The notes beneath the pieces are model-generated. The model did no database searches and had not been told where the DNA came from. It worked only from the letters and a program-made list of their open reading frames with translations. The position numbers and the translations under genes were made by a program. From Candidatus Babeliales bacterium (lineage in GTDB: Bacteria; Babelota; Babeliae; Babelales; JACPOV01), in assembly GCA_036260945.1 (NCBI GenBank), contig DATALT010000002.1, positions 496,001 through 560,000 on the forward strand: a stretch of DNA of 64,000 nt, in the 5' to 3' direction. This document shows positions 53,404 through 61,576 of the stretch, one piece after another (positions within the stretch are counted from its first letter, which is position 1; each line of letters begins with the position of its first letter).

Positions 53404-53934
53404 TTACCTGCTCTTTAATTTATCTTCACTTTTAAATTTTTGTAGGAGTAATAATATTTCAGGATTTCCAATATTTTCTGCTAAGGAAAATGCCGTATCG
53501 CCAGACGAGTTAGTTACTTGTAAATTTGGTTTAGCATGCTTCAAAAAATACTTTAGTATATCCTCATGTTCATACATTACTGCTAACAAGAAAGGAGTTT
53601 CGCCTTCATCAGTTTTAGCATTAATGTCAGTAGCAATATGATGTTCAAATAAAAATCTTACGGCTTCAAGACTTCCATTAATAGCGCATGCCACGTGCAG
53701 CGGCGTAGCACCCGTATTGTCCACATAAGATAGAGGAATTTTTTTTTCATATAAATAATCTAAAATATTGATTCTTTTATTTGAAATAAGATCGTAAACG
53801 ATCGGATTGGTTAAATAAAAATCTTCAGATTTTATTTTTTCAAAAATCTCTTTTATTTGTTCATCCGACGCTCCGTTATCGATCATGTTCGTAATTTCTT
53901 CAAAAATGTGCTTATTATTTTTTGGGGAATCCAT
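53404..53934 (-). CDS. ankyrin-repeat protein, candidate immunity protein
   Basis: 176 residues from the ATG at 53934. About three ankyrin repeats in the C-terminal half (N-T-G-A-T-P-L-H-V-A-C, D-E-G-E-T-P-F-L-L-A-V, S-G-D-T-A-F-S-L-A). No signal peptide, so cytoplasmic. Its ribosome binding site GAGG overlaps the stop codon of the toxin gene, and the gap is 9 bases, so the two are translationally coupled. Ankyrin proteins are known immunity partners in polymorphic toxin systems; the alternative is a host-directed effector, but the missing export signal argues against that. Confidence 0.7.
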   Translation of the reverse strand: MDSPKNNKHIFEEITNMIDNGASDEQIKEIFEKIKSEDFYLTNPIVYDLISNKRINILDYLYEKKIPLSYVDNTGATPLHVACAINGSLEAVRFLFEHHIATDINAKTDEGETPFLLAVMYEHEDILKYFLKHAKPNLQVTNSSGDTAFSLAENIGNPEILLLLQKFKSEDKLKSR

Positions 53935-53943
53935 AGACAATCC

Positions 53944-55617
53944 TCATTTATTAATTTTTCTTGATGGGACAGCCGGCTTATATAGCTTTAGAGTTTCAGG
54001 GTCAATCGACCCAAGATGCTTATAAGAGGAATTATAGGCCTCAACATCATTGTGAAGATGGTCCCATTGCAAGTATTCTGCTCCAGCTAAACTTTCAGCT
54101 TTGCTTGTTTTCTTGTAAATTCCATCTTTCCAATACTCATAATCTGGTTTTACTTTTTCAAAAAATTCTTTCTTTGAGATTTTATTTTCTTTACGTTCCT
54201 TAAAATCTTTCTTATTTTTTGAATTTTGCCTATTCTTTCCACCCCACGGATCTTCAGGATCTGGACTTCCACCAGTTGCACTTGAATGACTGGATTTAGT
54301 TTCCGTATTTCTCTCCGTACTCTTTTCTTTCTGCCCCGTTTTCTGATTATTTGGAGTAATAGTGGATAAAAGTTGAGAACTATTTACTTCGTTGTTCGAG
54401 GTCGAATTTCTGATAGCATCTTCTGACTCAGCCATTTGACCAATCGGAGAGTACGCATTTATCTGATTTGCTTGCTCGATAGGTGGTGATTGATCAAAAA
54501 AGGCACCTCTCTCATCTTCTAGCGTCAAAATACGAGAATCGATGCCACGTTGCCTCATTTCTTTTACTTCTGAGGGAGAATAGACACGATCTGCGTAATC
54601 GGTGCTAAGCATATTGAACTCATATCCATAATCTCGTTGATATCGTTTTTTTGCTTCCTTTAACGATTGTTTTATATTCTTAGGATTAGAATTGATTCTC
54701 TCAATTTCCTTAGTGCAATCGAGCTCAGAATTATTGCCTGATATTAACCAAGCTGCCCCTGCCGCACCAGCAATTGCCATACTGGCTTCCAAAGCATATC
54801 TTATTAAACTGGGTCCTTCTGCAAGAATAAATCCTATCGCCGGCGGAGCGAAATGCGCTTGACTTGGATGAGTATCAGGAATAGGATAGCCCAGCGCCTT
54901 AAGCATACGAGCTATTTCATATCTGTGATCAAAAACACACGCTTGGTACGCCTCATGATTATTTTTTTTAGACTCCAGTTCTTGCAATAATTTAATTGCG
55001 TTGTCTTTCATTGATTCTGGCATTAATTTGGGTTGTACATTTTGATCATCGCCCTGAAGGCTATTTATTGTCTTCTGAGATTTGGTAGGTTTTGCGAAAT
55101 CATGATATGGCACAACGGGAAGTGTTTCGCTCCATGGATCTCGGGTTGGGTTTTTTATTTCCACCTGAGAAAGGTTTGGTTCATGAGAAGTGTAATCTCG
55201 CTGCATTGAAGTGGGTTTAGCTCGGGGTACTTTAGGAGCTTCAGGTACAAATGCTGGCTTATGATTTGACGTATTTTGGTTAGGCTGCCCATGTGTATTC
55301 GAAATAGCTGGAGCCGATTTGGATGATTGATTGCTTACACCATTTATTGTGCGCTGAACTAGCATGACCGGCTGTCTTGATTTCGCCGTTGATGTATTTT
55401 GACTGCTTTTTGATGAGCCGCTGCTCGGCTGACTTGGTGAACTTTTTGAGGCGGTGCTCGGTGATCCCCCTATTGAACGCGTGACTGAAATGACAGGAGT
55501 TCTGGGCGAGCTAGGATTCGAATTGCTCGGGCGATTCATAGGATATGTATATGAAAAGTTCGCAATGACCAATAACCAAATTTTTAATTTATGATTTATT
55601 GTAAATTTTTTTTCCAT
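53944..55617 (-). CDS. exported polymorphic toxin with colicin-E3-like rRNase domain
   Basis: 557 residues from the ATG at 55617 (AGAAGGA before it). Signal peptide (residues 8-27), then about 150 residues of Ser/Pro/Asn/Gln-rich linker, a middle domain with a short hydrophobic Gly/Ala stretch (A-M-A-I-A-G-A-A-G-A-A), a charged linker with Lys/Asn, and a C-terminal domain. Residues 515-557 match the colicin E3 cytotoxic domain: W-D-x-x-H-x-x-x-E (Asp519, His522, Glu526), H-L-G-S-I-D-P-E-T and a final S-R-K-I with Arg553. These are the catalytic residues of E3, which cuts 16S rRNA near A1493. The target ribosome may be that of competing bacteria or of a mitochondrion. Confidence 0.8.
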   Translation of the reverse strand: MEKKFTINHKLKIWLLVIANFSYTYPMNRPSNSNPSSPRTPVISVTRSIGGSPSTASKSSPSQPSSGSSKSSQNTSTAKSRQPVMLVQRTINGVSNQSSKSAPAISNTHGQPNQNTSNHKPAFVPEAPKVPRAKPTSMQRDYTSHEPNLSQVEIKNPTRDPWSETLPVVPYHDFAKPTKSQKTINSLQGDDQNVQPKLMPESMKDNAIKLLQELESKKNNHEAYQACVFDHRYEIARMLKALGYPIPDTHPSQAHFAPPAIGFILAEGPSLIRYALEASMAIAGAAGAAWLISGNNSELDCTKEIERINSNPKNIKQSLKEAKKRYQRDYGYEFNMLSTDYADRVYSPSEVKEMRQRGIDSRILTLEDERGAFFDQSPPIEQANQINAYSPIGQMAESEDAIRNSTSNNEVNSSQLLSTITPNNQKTGQKEKSTERNTETKSSHSSATGGSPDPEDPWGGKNRQNSKNKKDFKERKENKISKKEFFEKVKPDYEYWKDGIYKKTSKAESLAGAEYLQWDHLHNDVEAYNSSYKHLGSIDPETLKLYKPAVPSRKINK

Positions 55618-55749
55618 ACATATTCCTTCTGCCAATTAATATTATGCACCTCCAATTATAATTATTTTTTTTATATTGTTTACTAATAATGAAAATCATT
55701 ACTATTTTTCTGATAGCGCAAAATTTCGTTATTAGAAATTTAAAGAATG

Positions 55750-55806
55750 TTCTTTGTTAATTATCGAGATATGATGGCAGAAAAAGAATGCGCTGCAGCT
55801 GCTTAA
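55750..55806 (+). repeat. direct repeat of mrdA 3' end, right copy
   Basis: Codes F-F-V-N-Y-R-D-M-M-A-E-K-E-C and four Ala then stop, in frame with the same ending of PBP2. An ATG at 55747 precedes it by chance or as remnant. Differences from the left copy are mostly at third positions, as between alleles of related strains. It stands alone with no other mrdA sequence. Confidence 0.85.
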
Positions 55807-55827
55807 TTTTAGAATAGATAAACAGGC

Positions 55828-56121
55828 TCAGCTTTTTCGTGCGGTTTTAGAAAGTTGCGTTCGCCTATGAAACTCTTTTTTTAGCTCGTTGAAGATGTTC
55901 TCGGGATTGCTCAGCGTTTTTTCATCAAACTCTTCATTATTGCTTTTGCTGATCGCAAAAAATGTCTTGTTTTCCCAGAAGCAACTCGCCATTATTATTT
56001 GGTTACCAGTGCTCGCAATAAACCACTCACAATTGACGTTCTCTCCTCTGAAAATATTTTCCATAGCATAAAAAGAAGCATTTAAACTGATTAGTATGGC
56101 TAACGATAAAAATTTTTTCAT
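55828..56121 (-). CDS. small exported protein, triad member 1
   Basis: 97 residues. Signal peptide (F-L-S-L-A-I-L-I-S-L-N-A-S-F-Y-A), a mature core with two Trp and two Cys, and a C-terminal helix N-I-F-N-E-L-K-K-E-F with basic residues. Same layout and end helix as the next two loci. Unknown function. Confidence 0.55.
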   Translation of the reverse strand: MKKFLSLAILISLNASFYAMENIFRGENVNCEWFIASTGNQIIMASCFWENKTFFAISKSNNEEFDEKTLSNPENIFNELKKEFHRRTQLSKTARKS

Positions 56122-56229
56122 TCAGAACTCCATCTCATAAAAATGAGTGTAATATGGACTAAGTGATTGGCATAAAAAAATAGCACCGCAATCGGCAATG
56201 AGCGTTTTTTAATGCTCGCAATAATCTCT

Positions 56230-56496
56230 TTAAGTCGTTCGGCGCAGTGCCTGCTCTTTTTCATATTGTTTTTTTAGTTTTTCAAAAATATCTGTAGCGC
56301 CTGGCACTTGGACAACTTCACCATTTACATATTTTGCTGCAAAGGTCTTTTTGTTTTTTTTATTTTGAGTGGCAACAATACCGTCAAAGCTATAGAACTC
56401 AGATTTTTCACTTTCCCCTTTAGAAACTTTACTATCCATCGCATCAAGATTATTCAAAAAAACAACACAGCTTATTGCTATTAACATTTTATACAT
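56230..56496 (-). CDS. small exported protein, triad member 2
   Basis: 88 residues with a signal peptide (I-A-I-S-C-V-V-F-L), a polar core and the shared C-terminal helix D-I-F-E-K-L-K-K-Q-Y. Paralogue of the genes at 55828 and 56562. No family recognised. Confidence 0.55.
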   Translation of the reverse strand: MYKMLIAISCVVFLNNLDAMDSKVSKGESEKSEFYSFDGIVATQNKKNKKTFAAKYVNGEVVQVPGATDIFEKLKKQYEKEQALRRTT

Positions 56497-56561
56497 CTTG
56501 ATTCCCCAAAATATTCAGAAAGCCAGAATCATAATACTCAGAATTTTATAATCGTGATCAT

Positions 56562-56907
56562 TTAATTGCTTGGATGTGCATGTAGCGCCGCCTCAAACTG
56601 CAACTCGTACATCTTTTTAAGTAATTGAAACATATCCTTAGGAGTTTTCTCCTCTATTTTTGTTAATGTAGTTGATCCTACATTAATAGGCTTGGGGTTG
56701 CCATCAGATAAATAATTGCAATCAACAATCCCCATCAATGGGCCCTCTCAATAATGAGTCGCCCTGACTTTAACATTTTCTGTACCTAGATAATATGATT
56801 CGTAGGTATTGGTTTCCTTTTTAATAACCCATCCAGATGTGCTCTCCATTGCGCGTAAACTATCACAAAAACTAAGAACGAAAATAGTTGCTAAGGAATT
56901 TATGCAT
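56562..56907 (-). pseudogene. small exported protein, triad member 3 (dead)
   Basis: AAGGGG precedes an ATG at 56907 that starts M-H-K-F-L-S-N; a one-base shift then leads into a hydrophobic signal (I-F-V-L-S-F-C) ending R-A-M-E, as in triad member 1. The frame is broken again by TGA at 56748-56750 and resumes to the common helix D-M-F-Q-L-L-K-K-M-Y and TAA. So it is a pseudogene with two lesions. It fills the gap between 56496 and 57013. Confidence 0.65.
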
Positions 56908-56950
56908 ATGAATCCCCTTATTATTTTTTCTAATATTATAGCTAACGAGC

Positions 56951-56986
56951 AAAAAAAAGAGCAGCGGAATTTAATCCACTGCTCTT
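56951..56986 (-). terminator. rpsT terminator
   Basis: Stem AAGAGCAG / CTGCTCTT (56957-56964 with 56979-56986) extended by GGA / TCC. On the minus strand it is followed by a T8 tract. Confidence 0.8.
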
Positions 56987-57012
56987 AAAAATTTTTAGCA
57001 ATCAGCGCAAAT

Positions 57013-57282
57013 TTATTTACTTGCTGCTGCTACTCGCTTTGCCAAACGGCCGATTTTGCGGGATGCCGCTTTTTTATGAAGCGTGCCTTTGCCTTTTGCG
57101 CGAGCTAATTTCGCTTCGATATCACGCATAAGCTCTTGCGTTACTTTGATATCTTCGCCTTGCTCGATTGCAAGAAGAACTTTTTTTGCAGCACTTTTAA
57201 TTGCTGTTTTGCGCGCTAGATTTACATCGCGGCGCTTAATATTTTTACGTGCTTGTTTCTTAGCAGATTTCGTATTTGCCAT
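57013..57282 (-). CDS. rpsT: 30S ribosomal protein S20
   Basis: 89 residues, highly basic: M-A-N-T-K-S-A-K-K start, K-G-T-L-H-K-K-A-A-S-R-K-I-G-R-L near the end, both S20 hallmarks. Downstream of rpmB on the same strand. Confidence 0.95.
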   Translation of the reverse strand: MANTKSAKKQARKNIKRRDVNLARKTAIKSAAKKVLLAIEQGEDIKVTQELMRDIEAKLARAKGKGTLHKKAASRKIGRLAKRVAAASK

Positions 57283-57304
57283 CGTTAGACCTTATTTTTT
57301 CTCT

Positions 57305-57328
57305 AATCTTTGCCTGTATGCAAAGATT
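57305..57328 (-). promoter_or_regulatory. hairpin in the rpsT leader
   Basis: Perfect 9-bp stem AATCTTTGC / GCAAAGATT with a 6-base loop, 23 bases before the rpsT ATG and without a T-run. Possibly a leader structure acting on S20 synthesis or RNA stability between rpmB and rpsT. Confidence 0.4.
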
Positions 57329-57380
57329 ATTTTATTCAGGGTCCCCACAACCCGCCGCGAAGCGGTGTAAATTGAGGATT

Positions 57381-57584
57381 TTATACAACTTTCTCGACTT
57401 TACCAGCCTTGATACACTTGGTGCACACAGCTCCACGCATTACTTTCTTTTGCGCTTGGCCAACGATACTGAAACGCATTTTGTGTACGTTTGGGTACAC
57501 CCAGCGCTTTGTACGGTTATTTGCGTGGCTCACTAAGTTTCCACTTTGAGGACGTTTATCACAGAGGCAACAGATTCTTGACAT
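57381..57584 (-). CDS. rpmB: 50S ribosomal protein L28
   Basis: 67 residues from the ATG at 57584 (M-S-R-I-C-C-L-C). Two Cys pairs suggest the zinc-binding form, and N-N-R-T-K-R-W-V-Y-P-N and R-G-A-V-C-T-K-C-I are L28 features. The frame continues four codons upstream (M-F-G-I); the shorter start fits homologues. Confidence 0.93.
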   Translation of the reverse strand: MSRICCLCDKRPQSGNLVSHANNRTKRWVYPNVHKMRFSIVGQAQKKVMRGAVCTKCIKAGKVEKVV

Positions 57585-57720
57585 AATACCAAACATCCTT
57601 TCACGAACGTCATTAAATCGTATTCTTCTTTACAATGTACTATAAAATCGTTTTTTTTCAATCTGATTTAACAAGATAAAGCATCAATTACCGATAAATT
57701 TGAGGATTTCCAGTACTCTA

Positions 57721-57873
57721 GGCTCGATAATCGGCCCCGATGACCGCTCCTACCAGACCACGAGCCTCCAAAATTAAGAGGCATTCTGACTGCGATATCC
57801 CATACAACTTTAAGGGCCCGCCACAGCCTTGGCCAAGACGGAAGGCCTGGATAACCGTAGTATCGGTGGAGTT
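57721..57873 (-). other. open frame after the ftsH stop
   Basis: Directly after the ftsH TAA the same frame stays open for 51 codons to a TAG: T-V-I-Q-A-F-R-L-G-Q-G, then L-K-L-Y-G-I-S and L-I-L-E-A-R-G-L-V-G. The DNA is GC-richer than its surroundings. The sequence has weak likeness to a winged-helix such as FtsK gamma, too weak to name. It may be a decayed gene end or chance. Confidence 0.3.
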
Positions 57874-60528
57874 TTAGCTTTCTTGCCCCGTTAATCGGAA
57901 ATTGCTGCGCGGATCGATACCAAGAAGCTCGTAAACCTCATCGGCATAGAGAACCTCTTTTTCAAGAAGCGCAATTGCCAATTTATCAAGTTTTTCTCGG
58001 TGATTCTGAAGGAGTTCTTTTACCGCCACCATCGAGTTGCTCAGAATTTTTTCAACAAGCTCGTCAATGCGCTCGGCAGTTTTTTCAGAATAACGATATT
58101 CGCGGCTTTGATCATAGACCACTGGGCCCATTTCATCCGTCATTCCGCCGCATACCATTCTGCGCACCAAAGAAGTCGCCTTCCTGAAATCATCACCAGC
58201 GCCAGGCGTCATCACACCGCACGCAAGCAGTTCGGCAGCGCGCCCACCAAGAGCAACGTACACGAATGCCATAAATCTATCTTTTGTTTCAAGCATTACA
58301 TCCCGCTCAGGCAAGAAGTGAGTTACGCCCAATGCTCCGCCGCGTGGAACGATCGTTACTTTATCAAGTGGATCACCATGCTCCGGCATCAGAATGCGTA
58401 CCAATGCATGCCCCGCTTCATGAAAGGCGGTAATTCTTTTCTCTTCGTCGCTCATTACACGAGATTCCATTTTTTGGCCGAGAGTTAAACGATCGCGCGC
58501 CGCTTCAAAGTCGTGCATAGTTACCACGCTATCATCCGCTCGTTTTGCTGCCATCAATGCCGCTTCGTTTACTAAGTTCGCAAGGTCGGCACCAGAAAAT
58601 CCTGTTGTGCTTCGCGCAATACGAGGCACATCGATACCACCATCAGTTTTAATGCGCGCAAGGTGAACATTAAGAATCTCTTCGCGGCTTTTGAGCGTTG
58701 GATAAGGAACGTGAATTTGCTTATCAAATCTTCCTGGTCGTAACAATGCCGGGTCTAAAACATCTGAACGGTTTGTTGCAGCAATAAGAATAACCGAAGA
58801 ATCGATCGTATTAAATCCATCAAGCTCCGTCAGCAATTGATTCAATGTTTGATTACGCTCTTCACTGCCCCCATCGCCGCCAGATGTGCGATGCGAACCG
58901 ATTGAATCAAGCTCATCGATAAAAATGATACTTGGCATATGCTTTCGCGCTTGTGCAAAAAGATCACGCACGCGAGATGCACCCACGCCCACATATTTTT
59001 CTATGAAATCTGAAGCGCTAACGCTAAAGAATGGGCAATTTCCTTCCCCAGCAACCGCTTTTGCAAGCAATGTTTTACCGTTGCCTGGATCGCCCACTAA
59101 AAGCACTCCGCGCGGAATGCGCGCGCCAAGACGTCGATATTTTTCACCATTGCGCAGAAAATCTACAACATCTTTTAATTCTTGTTTTGCTTCGGGCATA
59201 CCGGCGACATCGGCAAACGTAATTTTGATCTGTGAAGGAACAAACATTTTCGCATTTCCGCTTCCCGTAACCATCGGATTAACGGAAGTAGCGCCGCTCG
59301 TTTTCTTCTCGTGTACGATTTTTTTATGCGCAGCTTTTAAATCTGCCATACCAACGTCCGCTTTGCCCTCTTTTGAGGCTTGCAAGGCTGCTTTATTGAT
59401 AAGATCGCCCAAATCTGCGCCAGAAAATCCGGCCGTTTCTCGTGCCATATCTTTCAAATCAACATCGGAACCCATTTTAACTTTTTGTGCATGAATTGCT
59501 AAAATCTGTTCGCGCGCCATTTCATCGGGATAGTCGACCGTCACCATGCGATCAAAACGACCAGGACGCAAGAGCGCCTTATCCAAAACTTCTGGCATAT
59601 TAGTAGCTGCGACTACGATCACCGCAGAATTATACGATTCAAAACCGTCCATCTCAATCAGAAGCTGATTAAGCGTTTGTTCACGCTCATCGTGCCCACC
59701 ACCAAAACCGCTTCCGCGTTGACGGCCAATTGCATCAATTTCATCAATAAAAACAATCGCCGGCGAATGACGGCGTACACGTTCAAAAAGATCTCGCACG
59801 CGCGCTGCGCCTACGCCCACAAATACTTCAATAAAATCTGAACCGGAAACGCTAAAGAATGGGCAATGCGCTTCGCCTGCCATCGCTTTTGCCAGTAATG
59901 TTTTTCCATTACCTGGGTCGCCCACTAAAAGCACACCACGAGGAATACGCGCCCCAAGACGACGATATTTTTCAGGATTTTTTAGAAAATCTACAACGTC
60001 TTTTAACGCCTCTTTGGCATCGGTAGCGCCTGCAACAGCGGAAAAGTTTTCACTGATCATAGAAGGGGTAAACATTTTTGCTTTGCTTTTACCCATGGAA
60101 AAAATGCCGCCGCTACTATTATTTGAGCCGCGTGCTTGGCGCATGAAATACCAAGCTGCAAGAGGCACCACCAACAACATTGCAATCCACATCATGTACC
60201 ACATATTGTACGGATTAGAATTTGCAGCTACCGAGAATTCTACATTGTGATTTTTAAGGATGTCCCAATTATTAGTATTTTCAGGCACGGTTACTTCAAA
60301 ACGAGAGCCATCGTTCATAACGCCAAAAACATCTTGGCCAGAAACATGAACCGCTTTAACATTGCCTTCTTCAACCGCTTTTAAATAGTTTGAATAACTA
60401 ATTCCTTTAACCTGACGCGTATAATCGGTCAGCTTTGTAAGTAGTCCCAAACAGGCAACAAATAATATAACAATAAAGATAAGATTTCGAGGCCCTTTGG
60501 ATAATTGATTGAATCGCATTTTTTTCAT
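57874..60528 (-). CDS. ftsH: FtsH protease with two AAA+ modules
   Basis: 884 residues, about 240 more than usual FtsH. Two membrane helices (residues about 14-32 and 109-128) flank the periplasmic domain. AAA+ module 1 has Walker A G-D-P-G-N-G-K-T (203-210), Walker B I-D-E (261-263) and pore residues F-V-G; module 2 repeats all of this (Walker A 479-486, Walker B 537-539, pore Y-V-G). The arginine-finger segment R-P-G-R-F-D occurs in both. The M41 peptidase domain follows with H-E-A-G-H at 703-707. Both ATPase sites look complete. FtsH degrades membrane proteins as a hexamer, so this chain would give a double-ringed machine. Confidence 0.95.
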   Translation of the reverse strand: MKKMRFNQLSKGPRNLIFIVILFVACLGLLTKLTDYTRQVKGISYSNYLKAVEEGNVKAVHVSGQDVFGVMNDGSRFEVTVPENTNNWDILKNHNVEFSVAANSNPYNMWYMMWIAMLLVVPLAAWYFMRQARGSNNSSGGIFSMGKSKAKMFTPSMISENFSAVAGATDAKEALKDVVDFLKNPEKYRRLGARIPRGVLLVGDPGNGKTLLAKAMAGEAHCPFFSVSGSDFIEVFVGVGAARVRDLFERVRRHSPAIVFIDEIDAIGRQRGSGFGGGHDEREQTLNQLLIEMDGFESYNSAVIVVAATNMPEVLDKALLRPGRFDRMVTVDYPDEMAREQILAIHAQKVKMGSDVDLKDMARETAGFSGADLGDLINKAALQASKEGKADVGMADLKAAHKKIVHEKKTSGATSVNPMVTGSGNAKMFVPSQIKITFADVAGMPEAKQELKDVVDFLRNGEKYRRLGARIPRGVLLVGDPGNGKTLLAKAVAGEGNCPFFSVSASDFIEKYVGVGASRVRDLFAQARKHMPSIIFIDELDSIGSHRTSGGDGGSEERNQTLNQLLTELDGFNTIDSSVILIAATNRSDVLDPALLRPGRFDKQIHVPYPTLKSREEILNVHLARIKTDGGIDVPRIARSTTGFSGADLANLVNEAALMAAKRADDSVVTMHDFEAARDRLTLGQKMESRVMSDEEKRITAFHEAGHALVRILMPEHGDPLDKVTIVPRGGALGVTHFLPERDVMLETKDRFMAFVYVALGGRAAELLACGVMTPGAGDDFRKATSLVRRMVCGGMTDEMGPVVYDQSREYRYSEKTAERIDELVEKILSNSMVAVKELLQNHREKLDKLAIALLEKEVLYADEVYELLGIDPRSNFRLTGQES

Positions 60529-60916
60529 AAGCGCTATCCTATCGGTCTTATATTTTTTTAACGTGTCGCGTTACCGGCTCTTTCGCTTCAAACCCCAGAG
60601 CCATTTTTTCCTGACTGAATTAATTTACGGCCTAAGGGCCGTTCTATTATGTCCAAAGTATACAATATTATCAAAAAACTGTCGATAGATTGCCCTAAAA
60701 TCAGCGTTTTAGGGCGTGAACAAACATGAGTTGATGTTCTTCAGCAATTTTTCAAGAAGAATCATTGTAGAATGCGCAGCTCTATATCCAAAGAGCAAAA
60801 GAAAACAAAATTTTTTTACCAAGCAACGATTGTCTATTTTTATTGTTTGACATGTGCGAACTGTGATAAAATTTCTATTATGAATATTTTATTGGCATGC
60901 ACTGCGAAAGGCCAGA
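60529..60916. other. intergenic region with two hairpins
   Basis: Gap of 388 bases between divergent genes. Contains ACGGCC-TAAG-GGCCGT near 60628-60643 and GCCCTAAAA / TTTTAGGGC (60692-60700 with 60707-60715, 6-base loop), neither with a T-run. TTGACA at 60847 and TAAAAT at 60867 may belong to the 60917 promoter, although spacing is short. No further gene seen. Confidence 0.45.
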
Positions 60917-61564
60917 ATGGTGAAATTATCACGAATTTCCGCATTATTTATCATTTTTGTTTTCAGTAAAACATCTGGAATTACCGCTGCAATTACTCAA
61001 CCCGATGTTAGAAAAACAATTCCAATGGCAGAGTACAATCTTCGCGAAGCGATGACGCAGCTCTGGTCTGATCATGGTATCTGGACACGCATTTACATTA
61101 TCGAAGCACTTAATAACGCTCCAGGAAAAGAAGCTGCTGCTGACCGCTTGATGAAAAATCAAGATGATATTGGTAATGCGATTGCGCAGTTTTATGGAGA
61201 AGACGCTGGAAAAAAAATGACCGCTCTGTTAAAAAATCATATTAAAATTGCCGTAGACATTGTCGATGCTGCAAAAGCAAATAACCAACAAAAATTAAAA
61301 GCCAACGATAATTTATGGCATTCAAATGCAGATGATATTGCGCTATTTCTACGAAATGCAAATCCAGGTAATTGGAAATTCAAGCCCCTGCAGACAATGC
61401 TTTATGATCACCTTAAATTGACTACAAATGAAGTGCTAGCTCGCTTGAAAAAAGATTGGAGTGGCGACGTAACCAATTTTGATAAAGTTATGGAACAGTT
61501 ACGAGGCATGGGCCAAGAGTTGTCAAACGGCATTGTAAAACAGTTTCCAGCAAAATTTAAATAA
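60917..61564 (+). CDS. exported helical-bundle protein, conserved unknown
   Basis: 215 residues. Signal peptide (residues 6-24, ending I-T-A-A). The mature part is all-helical with L-R-E-A-M-T-Q-L-W-S-D-H-G-I-W-T-R, A-D-R-L-M-K-N-Q-D-D-I-G-N-A-I and H-S-N-A-D-D-I-A-L-F-L, giving regularly spaced His, Asp and Glu residues that could bind metal in a four-helix bundle. I recall related unnamed proteins in unrelated bacteria, so the family is probably widespread. Function unknown. Confidence 0.65.
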   Translation: MVKLSRISALFIIFVFSKTSGITAAITQPDVRKTIPMAEYNLREAMTQLWSDHGIWTRIYIIEALNNAPGKEAAADRLMKNQDDIGNAIAQFYGEDAGKKMTALLKNHIKIAVDIVDAAKANNQQKLKANDNLWHSNADDIALFLRNANPGNWKFKPLQTMLYDHLKLTTNEVLARLKKDWSGDVTNFDKVMEQLRGMGQELSNGIVKQFPAKFK

Positions 61565-61576
61565 CGAGCATCTATT

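Noticed and set aside
53404-53934. Ankyrin protein as a secreted host effector
   Set aside because: No signal peptide and tight coupling to the toxin gene favour a cytoplasmic partner; kept only as an alternative.
57721-57873. FtsK gamma domain fragment
   Set aside because: Likeness is limited to a few residues, and the spacing between the FRLG and LEARG parts does not fit; reported only as an unexplained frame.
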